This document shows, piece after piece, positions 1 to 5,552 of a stretch of DNA of 9,085 bases. Positions within the stretch are counted from its first letter, which is position 1. Each line of letters begins with the position of its first letter. This DNA is from Paracoccaceae bacterium (GTDB taxonomy: Bacteria > Pseudomonadota > Alphaproteobacteria > Rhodobacterales > Rhodobacteraceae). Below the pieces are notes generated by a model. The model saw only the letters and a list, made by a program, of their open reading frames with translations, was not told the origin of the DNA and ran no database searches. Where the stretch lies: contig SKOX01000386.1 of the NCBI GenBank assembly GCA_007119835.1, positions 1 through 9,085 of the forward strand. Direction: 5' to 3'. A program made the position numbers and the translations under genes.

Positions 1-371
1 CTGTCGCCGAGCCACACCTCGTCATGGAAGAAGAGGGTCGGGACGAAGCCCGGCTCTATCCCGCGGGCCGTCGCCATGGCGCGGAACAGGTCGTGGAACT
101 CGGCCGATCGCGAGATCTCCATCTCGCGGAGCCCGAGGTCTGGATGGCGCGCGTCGAGCGCCTCGAGGAACGGCTTCTGGTTCAGGCAGTGCGGGCAGTC
201 GACGCTCCAGAAGACGTAGAGGGTGTTCCGCTCGAAGGACGGTGATGCGGAACTTGCCGGCGCGATGGGGAGAAGGGCCAGGAGGAGGAAGAGGACCGGG
301 AACAGGAGGAGGCCGTACCGTCTCCTGCCTCGGCCGGCGCCGTCCGGCAGTGGCTCCTCGTCGTTCCGCAT
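1..371 (-). CDS. Thioredoxin-fold protein with CPHC active site, exported or membrane-anchored (N-terminal part, cut by window edge)
   Basis: The minus-strand frame opening with ATG at 371 runs off the left edge after 123 codons. A basic N-terminus (RGRRR at residues 14-18) is followed by a hydrophobic stretch (about 20-37) and APASSA, so it has a signal peptide or membrane anchor. Residues 51-62 read LYVFWSVDCPHC, a thioredoxin-type beta strand and redox-active CxxC (C59, C62). FVPTLFF at 109-115 supplies the cis-proline loop (P111). By family knowledge it would be a periplasmic thiol-disulfide oxidoreductase; such domains also begin longer membrane proteins related to DsbD, and the missing C-terminus prevents a choice. 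A GGGAGGG sequence lies 12 nt before the ATG. An in-frame GTG at 392 is possible but would lengthen the n-region. The gene lies 106 nt after the CBS gene on the same strand, with no clear terminator between, so co-transcription is possible. The two other minus-strand frames here are arginine- or serine-rich shadows. Confidence 0.8.
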   Translation of the reverse strand, partial: MRNDEEPLPDGAGRGRRRYGLLLFPVLFLLLALLPIAPASSASPSFERNTLYVFWSVDCPHCLNQKPFLEALDARHPDLGLREMEISRSAEFHDLFRAMATARGIEPGFVPTLFFHDEVWLGD

Positions 372-477
372 CGTGTGTCGGTACCCTCCCACGGCTGGCT
401 CGGGGCAATATCGGAAACCGGAGCGCCTGCCATGACAACGACGGAAATCACGCGCCGGCGAGGTCGAGGGTCGAGGA

Positions 478-894
478 TCAGGGCGGCGCACCCTCCCCGG
501 CGGCGATTTCGATGAACCGGATCGTCATCTCGCGCAGCGTGACCAGCCCGACGAGCGCGCGCTGGTGGAGCACGATCGCGTGGGTCAGATCGAAGCGCGC
601 GAGGTGGCGGATCGCGTAGCGGATGTCCATGTCGGCGTCGACGGCGGGGGCGGGCTTCGCCATGATCTCGTAGACGTCAGTGCGTGCAACGGGGCGATTG
701 CGGCCGATCACCTCGCGCGCGATGTCGGCGACGAGGAGCATGCCGTATTCGTCGCGCGCGTCCCGCCGCTCGACGACGAGCGCGCTGATCGCCCGCTCCC
801 GCATCAGGGCGAGGGCGTCCTGCACGGTGGCGAATCCGTCGATCCGGGCGGGGTCGGGGCTCATCACGTCGCGGACGGGGAGGAAGGGCGTCAA
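478..894 (-). CDS. Tandem CBS-domain protein
   Basis: This 138-residue protein consists almost entirely of two CBS motifs. The first starts at VRDVMSPDP (residues 7-15) and runs to the GMLLVADIAREVI strand-helix (about 51-63). The second starts at DVYEIMAKPAPAV (about 73-85) and ends at LVGLVTLREM. CBS pairs (Bateman modules) commonly bind AMP, ATP, S-adenosylmethionine or Mg2+ and gate transporters or enzymes; no ligand can be read here. The start is TTG at 894, chosen because it overlaps the P-II-like stop as TTGA (4-nt overlap, typical of translational coupling) and because the CBS fold begins immediately after it. With no catalytic domain, the protein is probably a stand-alone cytosolic sensor acting on the membrane proteins encoded upstream in the same operon (inference). 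Confidence 0.88.
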   Translation of the reverse strand: MTPFLPVRDVMSPDPARIDGFATVQDALALMRERAISALVVERRDARDEYGMLLVADIAREVIGRNRPVARTDVYEIMAKPAPAVDADMDIRYAIRHLARFDLTHAIVLHQRALVGLVTLREMTIRFIEIAAGEGAPP

Positions 895-1241
895 AGCTCG
901 TCCTCCACCTTCTTCGTCAGCGCCCGGATTTGCGAGGCGAGGCCGACAGCGTCCTCGATGGCGACCTGGAGCGCGATGCCCGAGCCGGGCTCGGCGTCGA
1001 ATCGGGCAGCCTTCTCGATCGCCTCGAGGATCGAACGGCTGAGATGCTCCTCGACGACGAGGAGCACCACGTCGCGCTGGCGCGTGAGGTCGAGGCCGAA
1101 GAAGGTCTTCTCGGGCTTCAGGCCCTCGCCCCGGGCGCTGGTGATAACGGTGGCACCGGTGGCGCCGGCCTCCCGTGCAGCGCCGAGCACGGCCTCCACC
1201 CGGTCGGCCTCCGTGAAGACGAGGATCAGCTTAAAGCGCAT
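891..1241 (-). CDS. P-II-like (GlnB/GlnK fold) small signalling protein, divergent
   Basis: The protein has 116 residues, the usual P-II size. It opens with the family's first strand (MRFKLILVFTEADRVEAVL) followed by GATGATVITSARGEG, matching the strand leading into the T-loop of P-II proteins. After RGEG (37-40) the T-loop is short and lacks the uridylylated tyrosine of GlnB/GlnK, going directly into FFGLDLTRQRDVVLLVV. The canonical B-loop GDGK is replaced by EPGSG (84-88), then IALQVAIEDAVGL, which matches the last P-II strand. It is therefore a P-II homologue but probably not a standard UTase-modified nitrogen sensor. The start is ATG at 1241 with GGGAGA about 9 nt upstream; it overlaps the preceding DUF1538 gene by 11 nt and the following CBS gene by 4 nt. 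P-II proteins are homotrimers that often bind transporters, so the likely partner is the DUF1538 pair (inference). Confidence 0.88.
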   Translation of the reverse strand: MRFKLILVFTEADRVEAVLGAAREAGATGATVITSARGEGLKPEKTFFGLDLTRQRDVVLLVVEEHLSRSILEAIEKAARFDAEPGSGIALQVAIEDAVGLASQIRALTKKVEDEL

Positions 1242-2007
1242 CGCCGCTGTCTCCCATATCGCTGCGCCGGGCTCGCGCCCGCTTCAGATGGGCCATCCCG
1301 AGAATGAGCACCGGGGGCCCGAGGAGCGCAAGCACGATCAGCCCGAATCCGTCCGCCGGCCCCGTCTCCCGCGGGATAGCCTCGGCGAGCGCGACGCCGA
1401 AGGCCGCGATCAGCGGGACGGTAACGACCGAGGTCGCGATGCCGCCGCTGTCGAGCGCGAGGGGCACGATCGTGCGCGGCGCGGTGAGGGCGAGCGGCAC
1501 GAGGACGAGGCAGATCGCGATGAGGAGATGCGCGAGCGGGATGCCGTAAACGATCCGCAGGCTTCCGAGCAGCAGGCCGAGGCCGATGCCTGCCGAGACG
1601 ACGAGGCGCAGGGTGAAGGCGCGGAGCGTACCGCCGGTCGCATCCTCCACCCGGCGGGCGGCCGCGGTCAGCGTCGGCTCGATCAGTGTCGCGGTGAAGC
1701 CGATCAGGGTGCCGAAGGCGAGGAGCGGCAGGAGGTCGAGGAGCGAACCTCCGGCTGCGAAGGCCGCGTCCGCGAGCTGTCGGGCCATGTCGCGACCGAC
1801 CGGAACCAGCGCCTCGTCGATGCCGATGCGGAAAAGCGTGAGCCCGAGAACGAGGTAGCCGAGCCCGACCCCGAGGCGCGGCAGACCCGGCAGGGGCCGG
1901 CGGAGGATGCCGAGCTGGAAGACCAGGATGACCGCGACGATCGGCACGAGATCGAGGAGGCTGCCGGCGAGCTGGCGGAGGAGGATGGCGAGCGCGTTCT
2001 CCGGCAT
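1231..2007 (-). CDS. DUF1538 integral membrane protein, second copy
   Basis: This 258-residue hydrophobic protein has about seven predicted membrane segments by eye: roughly residues 17-35, 44-62, 89-113, 130-150, 156-175, 180-210 and 219-240. Its C-terminus is basic and then acidic, and probably cytosolic. Motifs shared with the upstream paralogue are LVPIVAVILVFQ (20-31), an intramembrane E110-P111, LDSGGIATSVVTVPLIAAFG (185-204) and ADGFGL (218-223). I recognise the pattern as DUF1538, a family of unknown function often found as two tandem copies with P-II. Paired acidic residues within membrane segments (E110, D186) would suit ion-coupled transport, but this is inference. The ATG at 2007 sits one base after the stop of the previous gene (TGA-G-ATG), and the 3' end overlaps the P-II-like gene by 11 nt, so the subunits are almost certainly translated together. 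Confidence 0.85.
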   Translation of the reverse strand: MPENALAILLRQLAGSLLDLVPIVAVILVFQLGILRRPLPGLPRLGVGLGYLVLGLTLFRIGIDEALVPVGRDMARQLADAAFAAGGSLLDLLPLLAFGTLIGFTATLIEPTLTAAARRVEDATGGTLRAFTLRLVVSAGIGLGLLLGSLRIVYGIPLAHLLIAICLVLVPLALTAPRTIVPLALDSGGIATSVVTVPLIAAFGVALAEAIPRETGPADGFGLIVLALLGPPVLILGMAHLKRARARRSDMGDSGDAL

Positions 2008-2008
2008 C

Positions 2009-2725
2009 TCAGGCGACGAGGGCGAAGGCGAGGATCACCAGCATCGGCGTCAGGCTGGCGAGAGCCACGAGACCGAAGCCGTCGGCGATCGGGCTGCGGC
2101 CGCGGACCACCAGCGCGAGGCCGCCACCGAGCGCGATCATCAGCGGGATGTTGATGGCCGAGGTCGCCGCCGCTCCGGCGTCGAATGCGAGAAGCGCGAG
2201 CGGGGAGTCGGTGGCGAGCGCCATCGCCGTGGCGAGGCCGTAGCCCGGCAGCACGAACCGGGCAACCGGCCAGCCGAGGACGATTCTGACAACGCCGAGA
2301 GCGAGCGCCGCCCCGAGCGCCACCGACACGACGACGCGGAGGAGGAGGGCGATCCGCGCCGTCTCGTCCGGACTGGCCGCCACGGCGGCCGCTGCCTTTC
2401 CGGCGACCGCGGCGAGGGCGGGCTCGGCGATGGTGCTCGCGAAGCCGATCGCGAAGCCGAAGCTGACGAGGACGAGAACGCTGCCCCGCCGAGCAAGCCG
2501 ATCTGCAAGTTCGGCGCCGACCGGGAAGATGCTCAACGCGAGTCCGCGAACGAAGAAGGTGAGGCCGAGGAGCGCGGCGAACGCGCCGACCGCGCGCCTG
2601 AGGGGGTCGTGCATCGGCTCGCCGACCACGAGGATCTGGAAGACGAGGACCACCGCTACGATCGGCAGGAGGTCGCGAAGGTTTCTCACCAAATCCCGTC
2701 CGAGGTCGGCGGCCTGACCTCCCAT
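2009..2725 (-). CDS. DUF1538 integral membrane protein, first copy and probable first gene of the operon
   Basis: This 238-residue membrane protein is a paralogue of the next gene and has the same layout. It shows LLPIVAVVLVFQI (19-31), a membrane segment at about 45-67, SFGFAIGFASTIAEPAL (88-104, with E101-P102), a helix at about 124-150, FDAGAAATSAINIPLMIALG (181-200, with D182) and ADGFGLVALASL (214-225) leading into the last helix. The conserved acidic residues fall at matching positions in both copies, which suggests an ancient duplication and a heterodimer or two-half transporter. Many family members carry both halves on one chain; here they are split. The start is ATG at 2725, preceded by GGGAGAGGGGCAAC, a purine-rich ribosome binding site. 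No gene lies upstream on this strand. I found no credible -35/-10 pair in the 2726-2850 stretch. The transported substrate is unknown. Confidence 0.85.
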   Translation of the reverse strand: MGGQAADLGRDLVRNLRDLLPIVAVVLVFQILVVGEPMHDPLRRAVGAFAALLGLTFFVRGLALSIFPVGAELADRLARRGSVLVLVSFGFAIGFASTIAEPALAAVAGKAAAAVAASPDETARIALLLRVVVSVALGAALALGVVRIVLGWPVARFVLPGYGLATAMALATDSPLALLAFDAGAAATSAINIPLMIALGGGLALVVRGRSPIADGFGLVALASLTPMLVILAFALVA

Positions 2726-2781
2726 GTTGCCCCTCTCCCTCCGCGCGCCCGGCTGCTCTGCCGAACTGTCTGGTCCCAGCT

Positions 2782-3432
2782 ATGGACGACGGAGCCGGCA
2801 CGCGGAAGTGCCGTGGCCGACCGGCCCTGCCTTCCCAGCCGCATCCCTCGGCTGCGGCCGCCCGAGACGTGCTCTACCTTCGCTCGCCCGTCTCCGGCAA
2901 TCCGGTCTCGGCGGAAGCGGGACAGCTTTCGGCCCTCGTCTCCGGCCCTGAAGCGGCGTTCCGCGCCGTCTCGCCTCTGATGAGCACATTTTGCCACGCC
3001 CAGACCTGGCTCGGGGAGGGCGAGCAGGCCCGCTTCGCGAAGCTGGCGATCAACCTGATGATCGCGGTCAGCGCCGGCATGATGGCCGAGGCGCTGTCGC
3101 TGGCGCGCAGCGGCGATATCGATTGGCAGGACATGCTGAATCTTATGGAGAACAGCGCCGTCGGCTCGCCGATGGTGAAGTACAAGTGCGCCCCCCTGAA
3201 GGAGCGCGATTTCACAGCGACATTTTCCGGGAGGCAGATGGCCAAGGATCTGGACCTGAACCTCGACTGCGCCCGCGGAGCCGGCGTGCCCATCCCGCTC
3301 GCCGCGCAGATGCGCGAGACCTACAGCGCGATCATCGCCTCGGGCGACGGTGATTCCGACTACATCGCCACCGTGCGCCACGAGGAGCGGCTGGCCGGCC
3401 TGGGCGACGCCGCGGTGGCGGCGAGACCCTGA
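2782..3432 (+). pseudogene. 5'-truncated beta-hydroxyacid dehydrogenase (3-hydroxyisobutyrate dehydrogenase family), NAD-binding domain missing
   Basis: Recognisable protein starts at about base 2848 (AAARDVLYLRSPVSGNP) and continues in frame to the stop. It covers the substrate-binding SPVSG motif (residues 35-39 counted from an ATG at 2782), the hinge, and the all-helical C-terminal domain with the catalytic lysine region FAKLAINLM (K87, N91). The family is normally about 290-300 residues with an N-terminal Rossmann fold carrying GxGxxG; roughly the first 115 residues have no counterpart here. The sequence before 2848 instead belongs to the 5' flank of the DUF1538 operon, and the apparent leader (MDDGAGTRKCRG...) resembles nothing in the family. 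No ribosome binding site precedes 2782. Without the dinucleotide fold the product could not act as a dehydrogenase. It is best read as a gene remnant broken by rearrangement, sitting 170 nt ahead of two further metabolic genes on the same strand. A chimeric assembly is the alternative. Confidence 0.75.
2836..2854. repeat. 6-bp inverted repeat at a gene junction
   Basis: CAGCCG at 2836-2841 and CGGCTG at 2849-2854 are a perfect inverted repeat around a 7-nt spacer. It lies about 110 nt upstream of the DUF1538 start and exactly where similarity of the plus-strand dehydrogenase remnant begins. It could be an operator, a relic of the recombination junction, or chance in GC-rich DNA. Confidence 0.3.
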
Positions 3433-3588
3433 GCGGGCGCACGATGGGAACCTCGATGCTCCGCCACCCCGGTCCAGGGCGCGACGGAACCCTCATCGAC
3501 CGGCAGTGGCGGCATCTCACGCACGCCTTTCCAGCGCCGCGTCGCCGCCCGACCCGCACGACGAAACGCACCTGACCTCACGCGAAAC

Positions 3589-3594
3589 AAGGAG
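3589..3594 (+). promoter_or_regulatory. Ribosome binding site of the MDR-family gene
   Basis: AAGGAG lies 8 nt before the ATG at 3603 and fixes that start. The rest of the 170-nt gap (3433-3602) shows no gene, clear promoter or terminator. Confidence 0.75.
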
Positions 3595-3602
3595 ACGCAA
3601 GC

Positions 3603-4607
3603 ATGAACATTCAGGCCGACACCAACAAAGGCGACGGATTGTGGGTTGTCGAGAAATCCCCTGACGTCGACCACCTGAAAATCGAGATCGCGAACCGGCC
3701 CGCCACGAGCCCGGGCCCAGGCCAGGTTGTCGTCGAAGTCAAGGCCGCCGGCGTGAACCCATCGGACGTGAAGGCCGCCATGGGTTTCATGCCGCACGCG
3801 ATCTGGCCTCGCGTGCCGGGTCGAGACTTTGCCGGAATTGTCCGCGACGGGCCGCAGCAGCTGGTCGGCACGGAAGTGTGGGGCGGCAGCGGTGAGATCG
3901 GCATCACGCAGGACGGCAGCCACGCCAGGTGGATGACGCTGCCGCAGGCAGCGGTTCGTGCCAAGCCCGCCAATCTGTCCTTCGAAGAGGCCGGCTCCGT
4001 CGGCGTGCCCTTCATCACGGCCTTCGAGGGGCTCCGCGAGGCCGGCGGTGTGCAACCCTGGGATAACGTGCTCGTCTGCGGCGCGAATGGCAAGGTCGGG
4101 CAGGCCGTCATCCAGCTCGCCACCCTCGCCGGCGCCCGCGTCTTCGGTGCGGAGTACAAGCCGATGCCCTATCAGGGCCATGCGAGCGGCGAGATCGAGA
4201 TGATGGACAGCTCGTCCGAGGACATTGCCGCTGCCGTCCGCGAAAGGACGGGCGGGCGCGGCGTCGACATCGTCTTCAATACCGTTGGCAGCCCTTACTT
4301 CGAGATTGCCAACAATGCGCTTGCAGATCAGGGACGCCAGATCTTCATCTCGACCTTTGAGCGTTCGGTGCCGTTCGACATCTTCACCTTCTTCCGCGGC
4401 CGGCACAGGTTCATCGGCATAAACACGCTCGCACTGGACAGCATCCACTGTGCCAGGATTTTCGACAAGCTGAAGCCGAAGTTCGAAGACGGCTCGCTGA
4501 GACCCTTTCCGATCAACTCCGAAACCGTCTTTGGCTTCAAGGATGCGGCAAAGGCCTATGCCGCGGTCGAGCGGTCGTCGCCGGACAGGGTGATCCTGCG
4601 CCCCTGA
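3603..4607 (+). CDS. Zinc-less medium-chain dehydrogenase/reductase (quinone oxidoreductase-like)
   Basis: The 334-residue protein has the two-domain MDR architecture. The N-terminal GroES-like domain shows GQVVVEVKAAGVNPSDVK (40-57) and PRVPGRDFAGIV (69-80), with NPSD in place of the zinc-ligand cysteine region of alcohol dehydrogenases; no structural-zinc cysteine cluster is visible. The Rossmann domain carries GANGKVGQA (160-168), the AxxGxxG-type NADPH motif of quinone reductases and enoyl/acryloyl reductases, then GGRGVDIVFNTVG. Such enzymes reduce quinones, activated alkenes or enoyl-CoA with NADPH in the cytosol; the substrate cannot be assigned. The start is supported by AAGGAG 8 nt upstream. 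The gene follows the truncated dehydrogenase and precedes the BKACE gene by 83 nt on the same strand, suggesting a former shared catabolic operon. It appears intact, and its length is normal for the family (about 320-340). Confidence 0.88.
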   Translation: MNIQADTNKGDGLWVVEKSPDVDHLKIEIANRPATSPGPGQVVVEVKAAGVNPSDVKAAMGFMPHAIWPRVPGRDFAGIVRDGPQQLVGTEVWGGSGEIGITQDGSHARWMTLPQAAVRAKPANLSFEEAGSVGVPFITAFEGLREAGGVQPWDNVLVCGANGKVGQAVIQLATLAGARVFGAEYKPMPYQGHASGEIEMMDSSSEDIAAAVRERTGGRGVDIVFNTVGSPYFEIANNALADQGRQIFISTFERSVPFDIFTFFRGRHRFIGINTLALDSIHCARIFDKLKPKFEDGSLRPFPINSETVFGFKDAAKAYAAVERSSPDRVILRP

Positions 4608-4621
4608 GCCGGCACGGGCAG

Positions 4622-4656
4622 GCGGAGCGGGCCGCGACGCGATCGGGCCGCTCCGC
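4622..4656 (+). terminator. Intergenic hairpin, possible weak terminator or mRNA processing site
   Basis: GCGGAGCGG (4622-4630) and CCGCTCCGC (4648-4656) form a perfect 9-bp GC-rich stem with a 17-nt loop, 15 nt after the MDR stop. No U-run follows (the next bases are AGCGTTGTTG), so rho-independent termination is doubtful. It may stabilise the upstream message. Confidence 0.35.
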
Positions 4657-4680
4657 AGCGTTGTTGAAAGATGAGAACAC

Positions 4681-4687
4681 GGAGGGG
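4681..4687 (+). promoter_or_regulatory. Ribosome binding site deciding the BKACE start
   Basis: GGAGGGG just before the ATG at 4691 (about 5 nt from the GGAGG core) supports that start over the in-frame tandem TTG codons at 4661-4666, which have no Shine-Dalgarno sequence and would add residues unrelated to the family. Confidence 0.75.
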
Positions 4688-4690
4688 CAG

Positions 4691-5524
4691 ATGCGCGATC
4701 CCTGTATAATATGCGTCGCTATCACGGGTTCGCTGCCGGTCAAGGCGAACAACCCGGCGGTGCCGATCAGCGTCTCGGAGCAGATCGAGTCGACCCATGA
4801 GGCGTTTGAGGCGGGTGCCGCGCTCGTCCACTGCTACGTTCGCAACGACGACGGCTCGCCCACCTCAAGCCCGGAGCGCTTCGCGCAGCTCATGGAAGGG
4901 ATCCGCGCGCACTGCCCGGGCATGATCGTCCAGCTCTCGACCGGAGGGCGCTCCGGCGCCGGGCGCGAACGCGGAGCGATGCTGCAGCTGCGGCCCGACA
5001 TGGCGTCGCTGGCGGTCGGCTCGAACAACTTCCCTACGCGGGTCTACGAGAACAGCCCCGAACTGGTCGACTGGCTCGCCGAGGAGATGCTGAAGTACGG
5101 CGTCAAGCCGGAGATTGAGGCTTTCGACCTCTCGCACATATTCCAGTCGGCAGCCATGGCACGCGACGGCCGACTCGAACCACCGCTGCACGTTCAGTTC
5201 GTTATGGGCGTGAAGAACGCCCTGCCGGCTGATCGCGAGGCCTTTGGGTTCATGGTCCAAACAACCAAGCGCCTGATGCCGGACGCCACATGGTGCGGCG
5301 CCGGCATCGGCCCGCACCAGGCCACCTTGAACCACTGGTGCGCCAAACTCGGCGGGCACTGCCGGACGGGCTTGGAGGACAACTTGCGCCTCGACAAGCA
5401 CACGTTGGCTCCGTCGAACGCCGCCTTGGTCAGGAAGGCCGTAGAGATATGCGCGGAGCACGGACGCCCGCCGGCCACCGCCGCCGAAGCCCGCGCTCTT
5501 CTTGCGCTCCCGGCATCCCACTAG
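4691..5524 (+). CDS. BKACE-family enzyme (beta-keto acid cleavage; 3-keto-5-aminohexanoate cleavage protein family)
   Basis: The 277-residue protein is a full-length single TIM-barrel of the BKACE family (formerly DUF849). Landmarks are CVAITGSLPVK (8-18), AGAALVHCYVRNDDG (41-55), QLSTGGRSG (81-89), SLAVGSNNFP (106-115), GVKPEIEAFDLSHI (137-150), QFVMGVKNALPADR (169-182), CGAGIGPHQ (202-210) and TGLEDNLRLDK (226-236). The family condenses a beta-keto acid with acetyl-CoA to give acetoacetate and a new CoA ester, using a divalent metal held by an HxH pair and a glutamate. Here the pair reads H47-C-Y49, with the second histidine replaced by tyrosine (codon TAC at 4835-4837), while E229 remains. 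Activity may therefore be changed or lost. The gene converges on the tail fibre gene with only 17 nt between stops. The substrate is unknown; BKACE members act in lysine fermentation, carnitine breakdown and other catabolic routes. Confidence 0.9.
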   Translation: MRDPCIICVAITGSLPVKANNPAVPISVSEQIESTHEAFEAGAALVHCYVRNDDGSPTSSPERFAQLMEGIRAHCPGMIVQLSTGGRSGAGRERGAMLQLRPDMASLAVGSNNFPTRVYENSPELVDWLAEEMLKYGVKPEIEAFDLSHIFQSAAMARDGRLEPPLHVQFVMGVKNALPADREAFGFMVQTTKRLMPDATWCGAGIGPHQATLNHWCAKLGGHCRTGLEDNLRLDKHTLAPSNAALVRKAVEICAEHGRPPATAAEARALLALPASH

Positions 5525-5537
5525 GCGCCGTTGCAGT

Positions 5538-5552
5538 CAGATTAATAATCTG
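5538..5552. repeat. AT-rich inverted repeat between convergent genes
   Basis: CAGATT (5538-5543) and AATCTG (5547-5552) are a perfect inverted repeat with a 3-nt centre, overlapping the stop codon of the fibre gene, 13 nt after the BKACE stop. It is unusually AT-rich for the window. The stem is short for a terminator, so a junction relic or protein site is equally possible. Confidence 0.35.

Noticed and set aside
22..451. Minus-strand open frames overlapping the thioredoxin-like gene
   Set aside because: They are Arg/Pro- or Ser-rich. The third frame on the same strand contains the signal peptide, CPHC and cis-Pro loop.
460..477. Short direct repeat (AGGTCGAGGGTCGAGG) after the CBS gene
   Set aside because: It is too short, and GA/GC-rich repeats are common in this base composition; no function can be supported.
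565..2154. Long plus-strand open frame (529 codons) across the DUF1538/P-II/CBS operon
   Set aside because: Its product is a highly charged Arg/Glu/Asp-rich sequence without family resemblance, typical of the antisense frame of GC-rich genes. The minus strand holds four recognisable proteins.
3360..4448. Minus-strand open frame opposite the MDR gene
   Set aside because: It is the antisense shadow of a recognisable MDR enzyme, with no ribosome binding site or domain of its own.
4661..4690. Upstream TTG start for the BKACE gene
   Set aside because: No Shine-Dalgarno sequence precedes it, and the extra ten residues lie before the conserved N-terminal strand. The ATG at 4691 has a strong GGAGGGG.
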